From: Marivirga atlantica
Lineage (GTDB): Bacteria; Bacteroidota; Bacteroidia; Cytophagales; Cyclobacteriaceae
Length of the DNA: 64,000 nucleotides
Reading direction: 5' to 3'
Assembly (NCBI RefSeq): GCF_016734805.1
Contig: NZ_JAERQG010000001.1
Location: 1,488,001-1,552,000, forward strand
Both the position numbers and the translations under genes were made by a program. Positions 48,701 through 58,056 of the stretch are shown in pieces (within the stretch, counting starts at the first letter, position 1; the number at the start of each line of letters is the position of its first letter). The notes under the pieces were generated by a model, which worked only from the letters and a program-made list of their open reading frames with translations, was not told where the DNA came from and made no database searches.

Positions 48701-51007
48701 TCTTATGACATTACTTTGATAGTACAATCAGCGGCTTGTAGTGATACACTTGTGATGGAGAATTATATTGTGGTTGATGAATTAATTAGTGACTTCAACT
48801 ATTCTGTAAATCAAAATTGTTTACCAGTTACAGTTCAGTTTGAGAATAAAAGTGTAAATGGAGAAAGTTTTTTCTGGGATTTTGGTAATGGAGATACATC
48901 TACAGAAGAGAATCCGCTTTACACTTTTACCGATTTTCCGCAAAAACCAGTGAAACTGATTACTACAAATGCCAACGGATGTAAAACATCTACTGAAAAA
49001 GAAATAGAGGGTGTATTTGGGGCGCAGTTTACAGCAGACGAAACATTATTATGTTCCCCAGCCAAGATTAGTTTTACTTCAGAAAGCGAAGATGCCGTAG
49101 AGTGGTTATGGAATTTCGGAGATGGAAATTCGTCATCAGATGAGAATCCTTCACACATTTATCAGCAGGCGGGTAGTTTCGATGTAAGTCTAATTGTAAC
49201 CAATGCTGAAGGCTGCTCGGATACTTTATCAAAAGTAGATTTCATAAATGTTCAGGAATTACAATCTAATTTTCGTCTGGCAGAAGAAAAGGAGATAAGA
49301 TGCCTACCGGCAGAGGTATCATTCATCAACGAGTCAATTGGAGCCTCTGAGTTTATATGGGATTTTGGTGATGGTGAAACAGCAAGAGTTGCCAACCCAG
49401 TTCATATTTATACCAAAGAAGGAAATTATACGGTGAAGCTGATTACTAAAAACTCTATAGGCTGTACAGATACCTTAGAGATAGAAAACCTGGTTCAAAC
49501 AAGTGGACCTGAAACTTCTTTCTCTGTTGAAAATAAAGTTGTTTGCCTGCCTAATGAAATTAGCTTTACGGATGAGTCTAATAATGCAGTGGCTTGGCAA
49601 TGGTTTTTTGGTGATGGTAGTACTTCCTCAGAACAAAACCCATCGCATCAATACCAACAGGAGGGATATTATAAAGTCACTTTACTTGCAACTAATGCTA
49701 ATGGGTGCGAGCAAACTTTCTCAATGGACTCTATAAGAGCAGTAAAAACACCTCAAGTGAATTTTAATTTGAGTGTTGATGGTGAATGTGCGCCTGTAAC
49801 CATAACAACAGAAAATTTATCATCAAATCTTCAGAACCCTCAATATCAATGGTCAATTGCAGGTCAAAGCAGTAATTTGGAGTCGCCCGTTTTTACCCTA
49901 ACCTCACCAGGGCTACATGAGATTAGTTTAACGATTATGAATGACGGTTTATGTCCGGTAACTTATGTTTATCCTGAGAAGATTTTAGTGAGAGACACCA
50001 CAGTACATGAAGAAGCTACAGTTGATTTAATTGAAGCAGCTGACTATTCACTTACTATCAATTTTCAGCCATATGAGTTTAATAATTTAAAACATTACAG
50101 AGTCTATCGAAATTCAGGAAGTGGATTTAAGTTAATAAGGCAATTAAGTGCTGATGAAGCTGATTCATTTGTAGATGAGAGCGTACGGCCAGCTGAGAAT
50201 GTCTATAAATACATTTTCCAGGCAGTAGATTATTGTAAGGATACAGTAGCACTCGATCAACTTAATCAATTCAATAACCTCAGATTAAATAGAGCCAGCG
50301 AGGGAACAGCTCGTTACTTCAATTGGAATGAGCATATCGGCTATCAAGCTAATAATTATCGTGTTTTCAGAGCTAATGCCCAAGGCGATGATTGGAAAGA
50401 ACTTGCCTTACTAGATATAAGCAGTAATAGCTTCTCAGATAATGAGGCAATTTGTCCAGGTACTTATTATTACAAAGTAGCTGCTTTCTATGAGAATGAG
50501 CCACTTTCAATCAGCAACATTATTGAAGTATCAGTTCAAAACAGTGACATACAAGCATTAAAAGCTACCATAAAAAATACTAATGTAATTTCTAATAACA
50601 GTAATTTAGTAGAATGGACAGTTCCTCCCTCATTAAAGAATTTTGTAGCCGGCTATGAAGTTTATAGAAGTGTAGATGGAGATGAGTTTGTTTATCATGC
50701 TAATGTAAGTGCTCAAGAGCAGATTTTTATTGATGAAGAGGTTGAAGCCAGCAGGCACAATTATGCATATAAAATTGAAGTAAAAAATATTTGTGAGATT
50801 GATACTGAGTCTAGTGAAGCTGTAGAAACCATATTACTTACCAAAGAGGACTATCTAAGTAAATATAAATTACAATGGAATCAATACACTGGCTGGGAAG
50901 AAGGCGTATTAAAGTACCTACTTCAAAAGGAGAATGCGTTAGGCGAATGGGAGACCATACGTGAAATTCCGGCAGATCAAACCGATGTCATCATCAATAG
51001 AGAATAG
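45752..51007 (+). CDS. Giant PKD-repeat surface protein (1751 residues)
   Basis: A signal peptide (to ASAQ, about residue 26) is followed by some 15 or more PKD domains, each with a WxFGDG-type motif (HFTWNFGDGN, WEWDFGDGNT, WLWNFGDGNS, WQWFFGDGST) and a GxYxVSL strand. Near the end are fibronectin-III-like domains (KHYRVYRNSGSG, NYRVFRANAQGD, GYEVYRSVDGDE). It stops in the middle of such a domain (QTDVIINRE), with no type A or B sorting domain. PKD proteins act as adhesins or stalks at the cell surface. Likely cotranscribed with the preceding sorting-domain gene. Confidence 0.9.
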   Translation: MNKAVYIKISSILALFFMSAFGASAQIQSSASEGCVPLSVQFSIDERNVQRYAWSFSNGQTAAVAEPSVLFEQSGTFDVSVEITYNDNSTATFTEEDFINVEAAPEIDFTVNKQIVCLGEAINFSNESSTGTHFTWNFGDGNQSNDENPTYIYNTAGNYNVSLRVATANGCESQLVKEGFIEVKDADQVEISASSDFYCLNAEPIQFVVSENVNEPLWNFGDGTTSSELNASHQFTKAGEYDISLQFTNNNGCTQSVALNHSIVVEESSMPGFSVSDKEICEYQSVILKTDMSDGQTYEWEISDGRFFQGKSVDVPFNEAGQYFVSLKVTNSKGCTFSANRSEPIEVKPANEITVNYNETEGCLPFTFEAINQTQDVIKTEWLINDEVITSNTLNYEFQEAGEYSISMRSYFENSCTIETELPDQISVLGEATEINVSKYTGCVPLEVEFSLLNEEATSVLWDFGNGTTAEGQNANITYENSGAYQASVSYMNRFGCEVNYELADQINALPIGINLGDVDTIQSCTFTEVYFSGDMGYDFWEWDFGDGNTSTEKNPVHEYAEAGVYHVSLSTNNRYGCKTTIENYNIIELPEIPIETNIEVSEGEACGYFSATLDATVGEGQQVSWQFDGATLAMGESAELSFLSNSNVSIVVRVTDPSGCSRSKSVTVKNPWEDCTNDDIQPGSDEIDENTGIAKLNIEGCNVPFSVDFVSPSNDASAVEWRFNDGSIITEEEFTHVFEETGHYTIDFYAEINKDSTVLIEDYVEVTVNKSGVDFNYEVYATCDGYSMTLTPTDTEMDFFLWELNNQEIQLSDDNTIFIENPGLYQVSLLAGGENICEANQVKNIFVGNEEHIFEYDPNLCLGEVFTVNQSLQGFRSFTWIINEEDSINTDQLEVEFNEAGSYKVELMATTADGCDYNFLVNNEIKVFDTKALFSTKGARIGCGALEVKFQNESTSAESVLWDFGNGETSEELNPTFTFEAGSYDITLIVQSAACSDTLVMENYIVVDELISDFNYSVNQNCLPVTVQFENKSVNGESFFWDFGNGDTSTEENPLYTFTDFPQKPVKLITTNANGCKTSTEKEIEGVFGAQFTADETLLCSPAKISFTSESEDAVEWLWNFGDGNSSSDENPSHIYQQAGSFDVSLIVTNAEGCSDTLSKVDFINVQELQSNFRLAEEKEIRCLPAEVSFINESIGASEFIWDFGDGETARVANPVHIYTKEGNYTVKLITKNSIGCTDTLEIENLVQTSGPETSFSVENKVVCLPNEISFTDESNNAVAWQWFFGDGSTSSEQNPSHQYQQEGYYKVTLLATNANGCEQTFSMDSIRAVKTPQVNFNLSVDGECAPVTITTENLSSNLQNPQYQWSIAGQSSNLESPVFTLTSPGLHEISLTIMNDGLCPVTYVYPEKILVRDTTVHEEATVDLIEAADYSLTINFQPYEFNNLKHYRVYRNSGSGFKLIRQLSADEADSFVDESVRPAENVYKYIFQAVDYCKDTVALDQLNQFNNLRLNRASEGTARYFNWNEHIGYQANNYRVFRANAQGDDWKELALLDISSNSFSDNEAICPGTYYYKVAAFYENEPLSISNIIEVSVQNSDIQALKATIKNTNVISNNSNLVEWTVPPSLKNFVAGYEVYRSVDGDEFVYHANVSAQEQIFIDEEVEASRHNYAYKIEVKNICEIDTESSEAVETILLTKEDYLSKYKLQWNQYTGWEEGVLKYLLQKENALGEWETIREIPADQTDVIINRE

Positions 51008-51012
51008 CTTAA

Positions 51013-51041
51013 ATAATTCGCAAACGTTTGCGAATTTTTTC
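51013..51041 (+). terminator. Rho-independent terminator
   Basis: AATTCGCAAAC and GTTTGCGAATT form a perfect stem followed by a T run, just after the PKD protein gene. Confidence 0.88.
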
Positions 51042-51191
51042 CAACCTTATGCAACATTATTGTGTCAATGGAGTTAGTTGCATGCGAAATGTCTGAAAAA
51101 TAGTAGTTATGCATAATAAATTAGCATGTATAACTTTTATCTGATTATGATATTTCGTTATTTTCACAAATCTTAAACAAATTAAACTATT

Positions 51192-52292
51192 ATGAAGAAA
51201 ACAAATCTATTCGACAAGTTTAATAAGGTGTTTTATACCTTGTTAATCTTAACAGCCGTTTCTTTCACTTTCACAGCTTGTGATGATACTGAGGAGGATG
51301 AAGATACAGATCCAGATCCAACTGAATCAATCTTAGAGATTGTTACAGCAAGTGAAAGTCACACTCAATTGGAGGCTTTTGTTACTGCTAACAGTGATTT
51401 AGTTTCTACTCTTGAAGGAAACGATCTAACTTTATTTGCTCCTAACGATGCAGCTTTCGAAAAATTAAGAGTTACTCTTGATGTAGAAAGCTTAACTCAA
51501 GTAAATCCAAGTGTTATCGCTTCTGTATTAGCTTATCACGTGCATACAGCAGGAGTAGTTAGAAGAGCAGAAATGGACGCTGAAACTTCTCTTTCAACTG
51601 TTCAAGGAGAAAGCATTACTTACAATGCACAAGGAAACATTGCAACTGGTGGTTCTGATACTGATGTTGCCTTTGTAGGAGAGGAAATCTTAGCAACAAA
51701 CGGTGTTGTACATGTTGTTGAAACTATCCTTATTCCACCAACCATATTTGCTACCATTGGTGCTAACTTAGGTAAAGTATCTCAAACTATCCTTTTAGGA
51801 GCTGATTTCAGTACTTTAGCGGCTGCTATTACTAAGGCTGATACTGAGTACGCTGGCCCTAATAGTGTAACGCCATTATCAGCTATTTTAGCTGGAACTG
51901 CTGGTCCTGATCAAATCACAGTGTTTGCTCCGGTAAATGATGTATTCACTCAACTAAACATTACACTTGATTCACGTACTGGAGAAGAGTGGTATGGTTT
52001 AATTGCTAACCATGTGCTAGGACAGAAATTACTTAGCAGTCAATTAGTGGAAGGAACTGGTAATGTAACATTAGCTGGTGGTGCCATTACGTTATTACCT
52101 TCAGGTGGTTTAGATTCAAATGGAGTTGCTGGTGCCGAAGCTACTTTCGTTGAAGTTGATGGTCAGGCAGTTGTTGATATTGAATCAGAAAATGGTGTTG
52201 TTCATGCTATTGCAGGTGTATTAGTTCCAGCTTCAGCTGGTAGATACGCAATTGATGAGAACTTTACTTTATTAAAAAGTTTCATGAACTAA
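51192..52292 (+). CDS. Lipoprotein with two fasciclin (FAS1) domains
   Basis: A 366-residue lipoprotein (TFTAC lipobox, Cys about 30), then an Asp/Glu/Pro linker and two FAS1 domains (about 45-180 and 190-355). Each shows the FAS1 landmarks: LTLFAPNDAAFEKL and ITVFAPVNDVFTQL, with closing ATNGVVHVVETILIPP and SENGVVHAIAGVLVPA. FAS1 proteins mediate adhesion or matrix binding. Codon use is smooth; it is followed by its own terminator. Confidence 0.93.
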   Translation: MKKTNLFDKFNKVFYTLLILTAVSFTFTACDDTEEDEDTDPDPTESILEIVTASESHTQLEAFVTANSDLVSTLEGNDLTLFAPNDAAFEKLRVTLDVESLTQVNPSVIASVLAYHVHTAGVVRRAEMDAETSLSTVQGESITYNAQGNIATGGSDTDVAFVGEEILATNGVVHVVETILIPPTIFATIGANLGKVSQTILLGADFSTLAAAITKADTEYAGPNSVTPLSAILAGTAGPDQITVFAPVNDVFTQLNITLDSRTGEEWYGLIANHVLGQKLLSSQLVEGTGNVTLAGGAITLLPSGGLDSNGVAGAEATFVEVDGQAVVDIESENGVVHAIAGVLVPASAGRYAIDENFTLLKSFMN

Positions 52293-52316
52293 GAGATTGT
52301 AAAATCAATAAATTAA

Positions 52317-52344
52317 AACCCTGGCGATTGTCAGGGTTTTTTTA
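52317..52344 (+). terminator. Rho-independent terminator
   Basis: AACCCTGGC and its partner TCAGGGTT form a hairpin with a long T run after the FAS1 gene. Confidence 0.8.
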
Positions 52345-52480
52345 TGCCTACTAAAATGGTGTCATTTATATATTGCTTACCTAAGGTGTGTACATTATTA
52401 ATGCATGTTTAGATAAGTGTTATATATCAACTGTAGTTGTCAAAAGTGTAAATGCTTAAACTGAGAAAAGTATATATCAT

Positions 52481-52511
52481 AAAAGAGCCTCAGAATAAAT
52501 TACTGAGGCCT
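52481..52511 (-). terminator. Terminator-like hairpin
   Basis: GCCTCAG and CTGAGGC form a 7-base stem with a TTTT run on the minus strand, downstream of the small gene ending at 52535. Confidence 0.65.
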
Positions 52512-52534
52512 TGTTAGCTTATAAATTGTGTGCA

Positions 52535-52798
52535 TTATTCAATTGGATTCCATGTACTGAAACAACTTGAAGCCGAATTACCTTCCGGGTTAGTTGGACC
52601 AATGGATTCATGAAAGCCGTAAGGAAGTGATGGGTCTGTCTTAATTCTCATTACAGCATTTCCATTTCCCGCATCAATACATTTTCTAGCAAATCCTACA
52701 TTTGCTACCACGGAGTATGCCACTTGGTAGGATAAGTATAAGTACCAGTATAGTTTATTCTTTTCTGTGACTGGTAATAATTTATTATTACTTAGCAA
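52535..52798 (-). CDS. Small protein, unknown function
   Basis: A putative 87-residue protein. A hydrophobic-aromatic N-terminal part (LYWYLYLSYQVAYSVV) precedes a hydrophilic part with Cys (ARKCIDAGNGNAVM) and a C-terminal NSASSCFSTWNPIE. A terminator-like hairpin just after its stop supports it, but no family was recognised and the start is uncertain. It may be a small surface peptide or a broken gene. Confidence 0.4.
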   Translation of the reverse strand: MLSNNKLLPVTEKNKLYWYLYLSYQVAYSVVANVGFARKCIDAGNGNAVMRIKTDPSLPYGFHESIGPTNPEGNSASSCFSTWNPIE

Positions 52799-52864
52799 AT
52801 CTATATTAATACTTTATAAGTGTATTACTGATCAGTTTTATAAATTTCGTTTTACAAAACTCAT

Positions 52865-52898
52865 AAAAAAAAGCTCCTAATTTTAATTAGGAGCTTTA
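52865..52898 (-). terminator. Rho-independent terminator after TonB receptor gene
   Basis: AAAGCTCCTAATT and AATTAGGAGCTTT form a stem followed by a T run on the minus strand. Confidence 0.85.
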
Positions 52899-52920
52899 TC
52901 CATGTTGTTGATTATTATTT

Positions 52921-55845
52921 CTAATTCATTAGCTGATCGAATGTAATCGAAACATAATAGATGGCACCAATTCGTGGTGCACCAAATGATTGATAGTAGT
53001 AATCATTAAAGATGTTTGAACCACCTACTTTAATCATTGATCTGATTGAAGGTACTTTATAGGTGAATTGTACATCAGCAGTTCCATATGCTGGAATGGT
53101 TCCGTCTCCAAACGAAGACTCCCAGAAGAACTCTGACTGCCATCTATAAACAAAGTTAAAGCCTAGCTTATCTGTAAGCTTTCTGTTACCAAATTTGACA
53201 TTAAATTTGTGCTCAGGAGTGTTAAAGCCAAATACAAAGTCATCACTTGCATTCTGAGTATTAAGCTTATTATAGTTATAGTTAAATCCTATACTATATC
53301 TTTTTGGTAGTGTATAGCTTAACTCACCAGCAAAACCGTAAGCACTAATTTGTTCATTAGCGTTTGTATAAACCTGAAATGTATTGTCAGCAGTTCCATT
53401 AAAAAGGGTGAAATAGTTAGGAGTACCATCATTGTTTAAACTGGCTCTTCTCATTCTTTGCTGAACGATAAAGTTGTTGTAGCTATTAAAGTATCCCACA
53501 AAGTCAACCAATAGTTTATTGTTAACTACACTTTTGTAACCTATTTCCAATGATTGAACCTGTTCAGGTGCTACCGATTTAAAATCATCTACAACCTCCA
53601 AGTTTTCTGTAACCAAATTACCAGTTGCATAAAAAGTATTGGTCATTTCTTCTATTGACTCAATAGTATAAATGTTAGGGTTGGTACCAATTTCATACTG
53701 CTCTATGTTACCAGGTAAACCTCCTAAAAGTCTGCTTGAGATAATGTCGAGATTTATGTATTGACCTTGAGTTGTTGGGTTTCTAAAACCAGTTTGAGCT
53801 GAAACTCTAAAGTTGTGATCATCAGCAACAGTTAATACTGCTGCTAGTCTTGGACTGAAAACTGCGTTAAAATTCTCATTTTTATCAATCCTTACTGAAC
53901 CTACTAGATTTAATTTATCGTCTATTACTTTTTTTGAACCTTGGGCAAATGCTCCATATTCATTAATTGTAATAGGATTATCTTCACTATCTGGGAAGAT
54001 TGTTCCATTGGATCTTAGGTCGTATTGCCTAAAGCTTGCACCTACTAAAAGATCCATAAAGCCTAATTGCTCACTTAAATCATATTGGCCTTCAGCATGG
54101 TAAAGCCTAGACTGGTCATTGAATTTTGGACCAATAGGCACGGTTCCATTTTCTGCCTCATTCAAAATATTCTGTCCTTGTTCCGAATTTAAATCAACAC
54201 CAAAAAAAGCTTCAGTACTTGTTCTGGCATATTCAAATGCTTGTTGTCTTTGTGCTTCTGTTAAATTTTCAGGTGAAGAGTTTTGTGGGTCAATTCCCTG
54301 TAGGTGTAGTGATGCTAAATAATTATAGGCGTAAGTTCCTAACCATCCAGAAACGTCACTAGAAAAAACTCCAACTGGGCTATTAGCCACTTGTAGATCT
54401 AGAATTCTTTTAGCATAAAATTCAGTGATATAAGAGTTTCCAGAATTCTCTAAAGTAGTATATCCTCTAACAAACCAATTATTACCTTCAGCTTGTAATC
54501 TATGCTGCTGAATGCCGAAATCCTTTAAAGAGTATCTTTGAGCACCAGTATAAATACTGGTACCCCAGCCACCATTATATAAGTAACTCAATTCTATATC
54601 GTCAGTTGGTCTAAAATAAAGACCTACGTTAGCTTTATAATTCTCAGCACCATAATCAATCACTTCATGTTCTCTGAAGGCTGAAGCAGAAACTACCTGA
54701 TTTGGTAGGAATCCATTGTTTACGAAGTCGTTCACAGGAACACCTTTCTCAACGCCCTGAATCTGACTATTACCGCTAAGTTGACCTGCTAGTGTACTCC
54801 AATTTGATGAAAGCTGAAGAATCGATAAATTGATAGCAGCCTCATCACCCATAGTATTAGGAAAATCACTACCTGGGTTTCTGTAATTGCCAAACCTAGG
54901 ATCTACTTCGCCATTTCTATCACTTGAATAATCAGTAGCATACCAGTCTTCTGCTCTCATATAACTACCGTTTACTTTAAATGCAAAACGATCATTGAAC
55001 AAAGACTTTGCATATCTTAGAGAAGCCTCATACATAGGTTGTGGAGTACTAGGTGCTCCAGCTTCAGTATCAGCCCCTATATGGTTAACGCCTACTTTTG
55101 CAAAAGCACTTAATCCTTGGTACTCAAAAGCAGATTTACTTGTAACCCTCATTATACCATTGAATGCATTAGGTCCATAAAGTGCAGACTGGGCTCCGGG
55201 GATAAATTCAACGCTTTCAACGTCTAGCTCCGATGGCCCATTCAGGTTTCCGATAGGAAAGTTCAAGGCTGGTGCTTGGGTATCCATTCCATCTGTTAGT
55301 TGAACGAATCTGGTATTTCCGGTACTGTTGAAACCTCTGGCATTAACAATCTGGAAATTGATACTACTTTGTGTAACATCAACCCCTTTAAGGTATGAGA
55401 TACCTTTATAGTAGTTGTCGGCAGGAGTTTGCTGAATCGCCAATACATCCATTTTCTCAATAGAAACTGGCGATTGTAGAATGTTTTCTTCCACTCTTGA
55501 AGCCGAAACTACAACTTCCTGGCCTAACAGAATCTCTTCACCCAGTTTAACCTTGATATCTGACTGACTACTTTCAGCAACATATTCAGTTGTTTTGTAA
55601 CCTACCATGCTAAACTGTAAGGTTATAGGTGCTGGTAAATCAAGCTTCAAATTAAAATTACCGTCAAAGTCAGTAGTGGTTCCTAATACCTTCCCTTTGA
55701 CTACTACGTTTACCCCTATTAGTGGTATTCCGCTGTCTTCATCTACTACAGTTCCGCTTAATTGCGTTTGTGCATTTGCAACAAAAGCGCTACTAATGAA
55801 TAGGCAAAATACCAAACCTAGTCTCTTTAGTACATTTAATTTCAT
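52921..55845 (-). CDS. TonB-dependent receptor with carboxypeptidase-like N-domain
   Basis: A 974-residue outer membrane receptor (start at 55845, MKLNVLKRLGLVFC, preferred for a regular signal peptide to NAQ). A CarboxypepD_reg domain (LSGTVVDEDSGIPLIGVNVVVKG) is followed by the plug (ILQSPVSIEKMDVLAIQQTP, RGFNSTGNTRFVQLTDGMDT, GPNAFNGIMRVTSK) and a long beta-barrel with many Asn-rich loops. It resembles the SusC/CirA style but no SusD gene is adjacent. Substrate unknown. Confidence 0.92.
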   Translation of the reverse strand: MKLNVLKRLGLVFCLFISSAFVANAQTQLSGTVVDEDSGIPLIGVNVVVKGKVLGTTTDFDGNFNLKLDLPAPITLQFSMVGYKTTEYVAESSQSDIKVKLGEEILLGQEVVVSASRVEENILQSPVSIEKMDVLAIQQTPADNYYKGISYLKGVDVTQSSINFQIVNARGFNSTGNTRFVQLTDGMDTQAPALNFPIGNLNGPSELDVESVEFIPGAQSALYGPNAFNGIMRVTSKSAFEYQGLSAFAKVGVNHIGADTEAGAPSTPQPMYEASLRYAKSLFNDRFAFKVNGSYMRAEDWYATDYSSDRNGEVDPRFGNYRNPGSDFPNTMGDEAAINLSILQLSSNWSTLAGQLSGNSQIQGVEKGVPVNDFVNNGFLPNQVVSASAFREHEVIDYGAENYKANVGLYFRPTDDIELSYLYNGGWGTSIYTGAQRYSLKDFGIQQHRLQAEGNNWFVRGYTTLENSGNSYITEFYAKRILDLQVANSPVGVFSSDVSGWLGTYAYNYLASLHLQGIDPQNSSPENLTEAQRQQAFEYARTSTEAFFGVDLNSEQGQNILNEAENGTVPIGPKFNDQSRLYHAEGQYDLSEQLGFMDLLVGASFRQYDLRSNGTIFPDSEDNPITINEYGAFAQGSKKVIDDKLNLVGSVRIDKNENFNAVFSPRLAAVLTVADDHNFRVSAQTGFRNPTTQGQYINLDIISSRLLGGLPGNIEQYEIGTNPNIYTIESIEEMTNTFYATGNLVTENLEVVDDFKSVAPEQVQSLEIGYKSVVNNKLLVDFVGYFNSYNNFIVQQRMRRASLNNDGTPNYFTLFNGTADNTFQVYTNANEQISAYGFAGELSYTLPKRYSIGFNYNYNKLNTQNASDDFVFGFNTPEHKFNVKFGNRKLTDKLGFNFVYRWQSEFFWESSFGDGTIPAYGTADVQFTYKVPSIRSMIKVGGSNIFNDYYYQSFGAPRIGAIYYVSITFDQLMN

Positions 55846-56111
55846 ATAGTTTGTTTTTAGAATTTTATGCAACTTAATGTCGCACTTTAAAGGATATTTA
55901 ACACATCAATCAACAATTTTAAATAATTTAAACCATTAATCCTTAATCAAAAAGAATTATCTTTTGTAATTGTAAATTTTTAAGGTGAATGCCATTAATT
56001 GCGTTATAAGTCGTCTTAAAATAGGAATAGATAAATGCAATCGTTGAACTTTCTACTCCTTTTGCTCAACACTATTGAATAGTTACTACAGATTGATTTA
56101 ATTTGTAATTC

Positions 56112-58055
56112 ATGAATTTCTATCAGCCCCAGGCATTTTGGCTTTTATCCTTACTTATTGTTCCTATCATTATCCATTTATTTCAATTTAGGAGATATAA
56201 GAAGCTATTATTTAGTAATGTAGCTTTCTTAAAAAAGGTTGATGAGGAAAAGAAACAAAATCGAAAGCTGAAACACCTCCTTATTTTATTGAGTAGACTC
56301 TTATTCTTAACATTTTTTATCATCTGTTTAGCGCAGCCATTTCTTGATAGGGAAGAAAAATTTGCTGATGTATCCCTTGGTATTATTGACAACAGCGCCT
56401 CAAATTTGACTATTCCTGAAGGTAATTCAAATACAGTGTTGGAAGATCACATGGATATTGTTAACAAACTGAGTGAACGATATAGTGACCTGCAGATTAA
56501 AGTTATTGATGCGACTGGAAATGATGTGCAGGCTTTCGAAATACCTGAGGTAAATAGTTCATTAACCAGCTTTAACCTGAAGGAACTGATGTCAACTCAG
56601 AAAATATCAAAGCAACTTATATTGTTCAGTGATTTTCAGAAGAATGTAATAGACGATAATATGGACTTATTGAGGGATACAACTGTTGATATAGTTTTGG
56701 TACCTGTCCACAAAGAAGTGCCTAAAACAGTTGTGTGGGATTCAATTTGGATTAAGAATCAGTCTGGGTTGGCTACAAACGATAAGTTGATGATAAACGT
56801 TTATAGCAGGTCGGGTAAGTTAGGAACAGACATTTCAATTATAGAAAATGACCAATATGTAGGTAACAGTGCTGTAGAGTTAAATGAATCAATAAACAGC
56901 TTGAATTTTAGTTTACCCATACAAAGCACTGATTTAGATAGGTCGCTAGTATTAAAAACTGATGAACAGTCCAGCATTTACGATAATGAGTTCTTTATTA
57001 GCTTGAGCCAGCAAAAAGCCCTCAAAACTCTTTACCTGTTTAATAAAAATCCCAATGACTATATAAAGTCTCTCTTTAGTGGTAATGAGTTGTTTGATTA
57101 TCAGCAATCCAATATCGCTAATTATTCATTCCAGGCCTTGGAGCAATATGATTTTTTAGTGGCTGAATTGGGTGGAACGCTTTCCAGTCAGTCTTTAATG
57201 TTGCTTCGCCAGTTTGCGCAGCAGGGAGGAACATTGGTGCTAATCCCTTCTGAAGATTTTGTTGACTTAAACGAACTGGAAAAGTTTGGTGTCATTGATG
57301 CCAAGAGGAGAAATATTGATGAAAAGGTAGAGCTTTCTAATCCTGATTTTAACAATCCATTTTTTAATAATGTATTTAAAAATAAGGAAGAGCTTATTGA
57401 TATGCCTGTCGCAAAGCCCTTGATTAACTGGAGACAGGGTAATAATTTACTAAGTTTTAAGGATGGTAGCCCTTTTTTATCAGTTGTAGAAAGTAACATT
57501 TATTTATTCAGTACCGAACTTACCGAGGCATATACCGACTTTCCAAAAACAGCTATTTTCCTACCAGTTTTTTATAAAATGGCTTTTTCCAATCAAGGTG
57601 AAAGTAGTGTCCATTATCATTATTTAGATGAGGAGCTAGTAGATTTAAGCTATATGCGTATATCAAATGGCGTAATTATTAAATTAGCCAATAATGGTAA
57701 AGCGTTAATACCTGATCAGCGTGAGAAGGGTTCTGGCAAAGAGATCATTATTCCAAAAGGTGAATTAGAACCTGGTTTTTATAATGTGTTAAATGCTAAG
57801 ACAGACTCCATATATGGTCACTTGGCACTTAATTATCCGAAGGAGGAGAGTAAAGAAGGTTTCTACACTATTGCAGAGCTTAATACACTATTTAGTGATC
57901 AACCAAATGTTAAGGTTATTAATGAACCGGGCTTTGATAAACTAAATGAGTACATTACTGAAAGCAAAGAAGGTTTTCCTTTGTGGAAATACTTCTTAAT
58001 ATTAGCTTTGTTGAGTTTGTTAGCAGAGGTTTTAATTATCCGTTTTTATAAGTAA
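56112..58055 (+). CDS. BatA-domain membrane protein
   Basis: A 647-residue protein starting with the BatA/Aerotolerance N-terminal motif (FYQPQAFWLLSLLIVPIIIHLF, then FRRYKKLLFSNVAFLKK), a second membrane segment near 58-75 and one at the C-terminus (about 625-645). The middle is periplasmic or exported beta-rich. Such proteins sit near glycan or stress genes in Bacteroidota; function unproven. First of a row of close genes: 1 base to the next start. Confidence 0.88.
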   Translation: MNFYQPQAFWLLSLLIVPIIIHLFQFRRYKKLLFSNVAFLKKVDEEKKQNRKLKHLLILLSRLLFLTFFIICLAQPFLDREEKFADVSLGIIDNSASNLTIPEGNSNTVLEDHMDIVNKLSERYSDLQIKVIDATGNDVQAFEIPEVNSSLTSFNLKELMSTQKISKQLILFSDFQKNVIDDNMDLLRDTTVDIVLVPVHKEVPKTVVWDSIWIKNQSGLATNDKLMINVYSRSGKLGTDISIIENDQYVGNSAVELNESINSLNFSLPIQSTDLDRSLVLKTDEQSSIYDNEFFISLSQQKALKTLYLFNKNPNDYIKSLFSGNELFDYQQSNIANYSFQALEQYDFLVAELGGTLSSQSLMLLRQFAQQGGTLVLIPSEDFVDLNELEKFGVIDAKRRNIDEKVELSNPDFNNPFFNNVFKNKEELIDMPVAKPLINWRQGNNLLSFKDGSPFLSVVESNIYLFSTELTEAYTDFPKTAIFLPVFYKMAFSNQGESSVHYHYLDEELVDLSYMRISNGVIIKLANNGKALIPDQREKGSGKEIIIPKGELEPGFYNVLNAKTDSIYGHLALNYPKEESKEGFYTIAELNTLFSDQPNVKVINEPGFDKLNEYITESKEGFPLWKYFLILALLSLLAEVLIIRFYK

Positions 58056-58056
58056 G

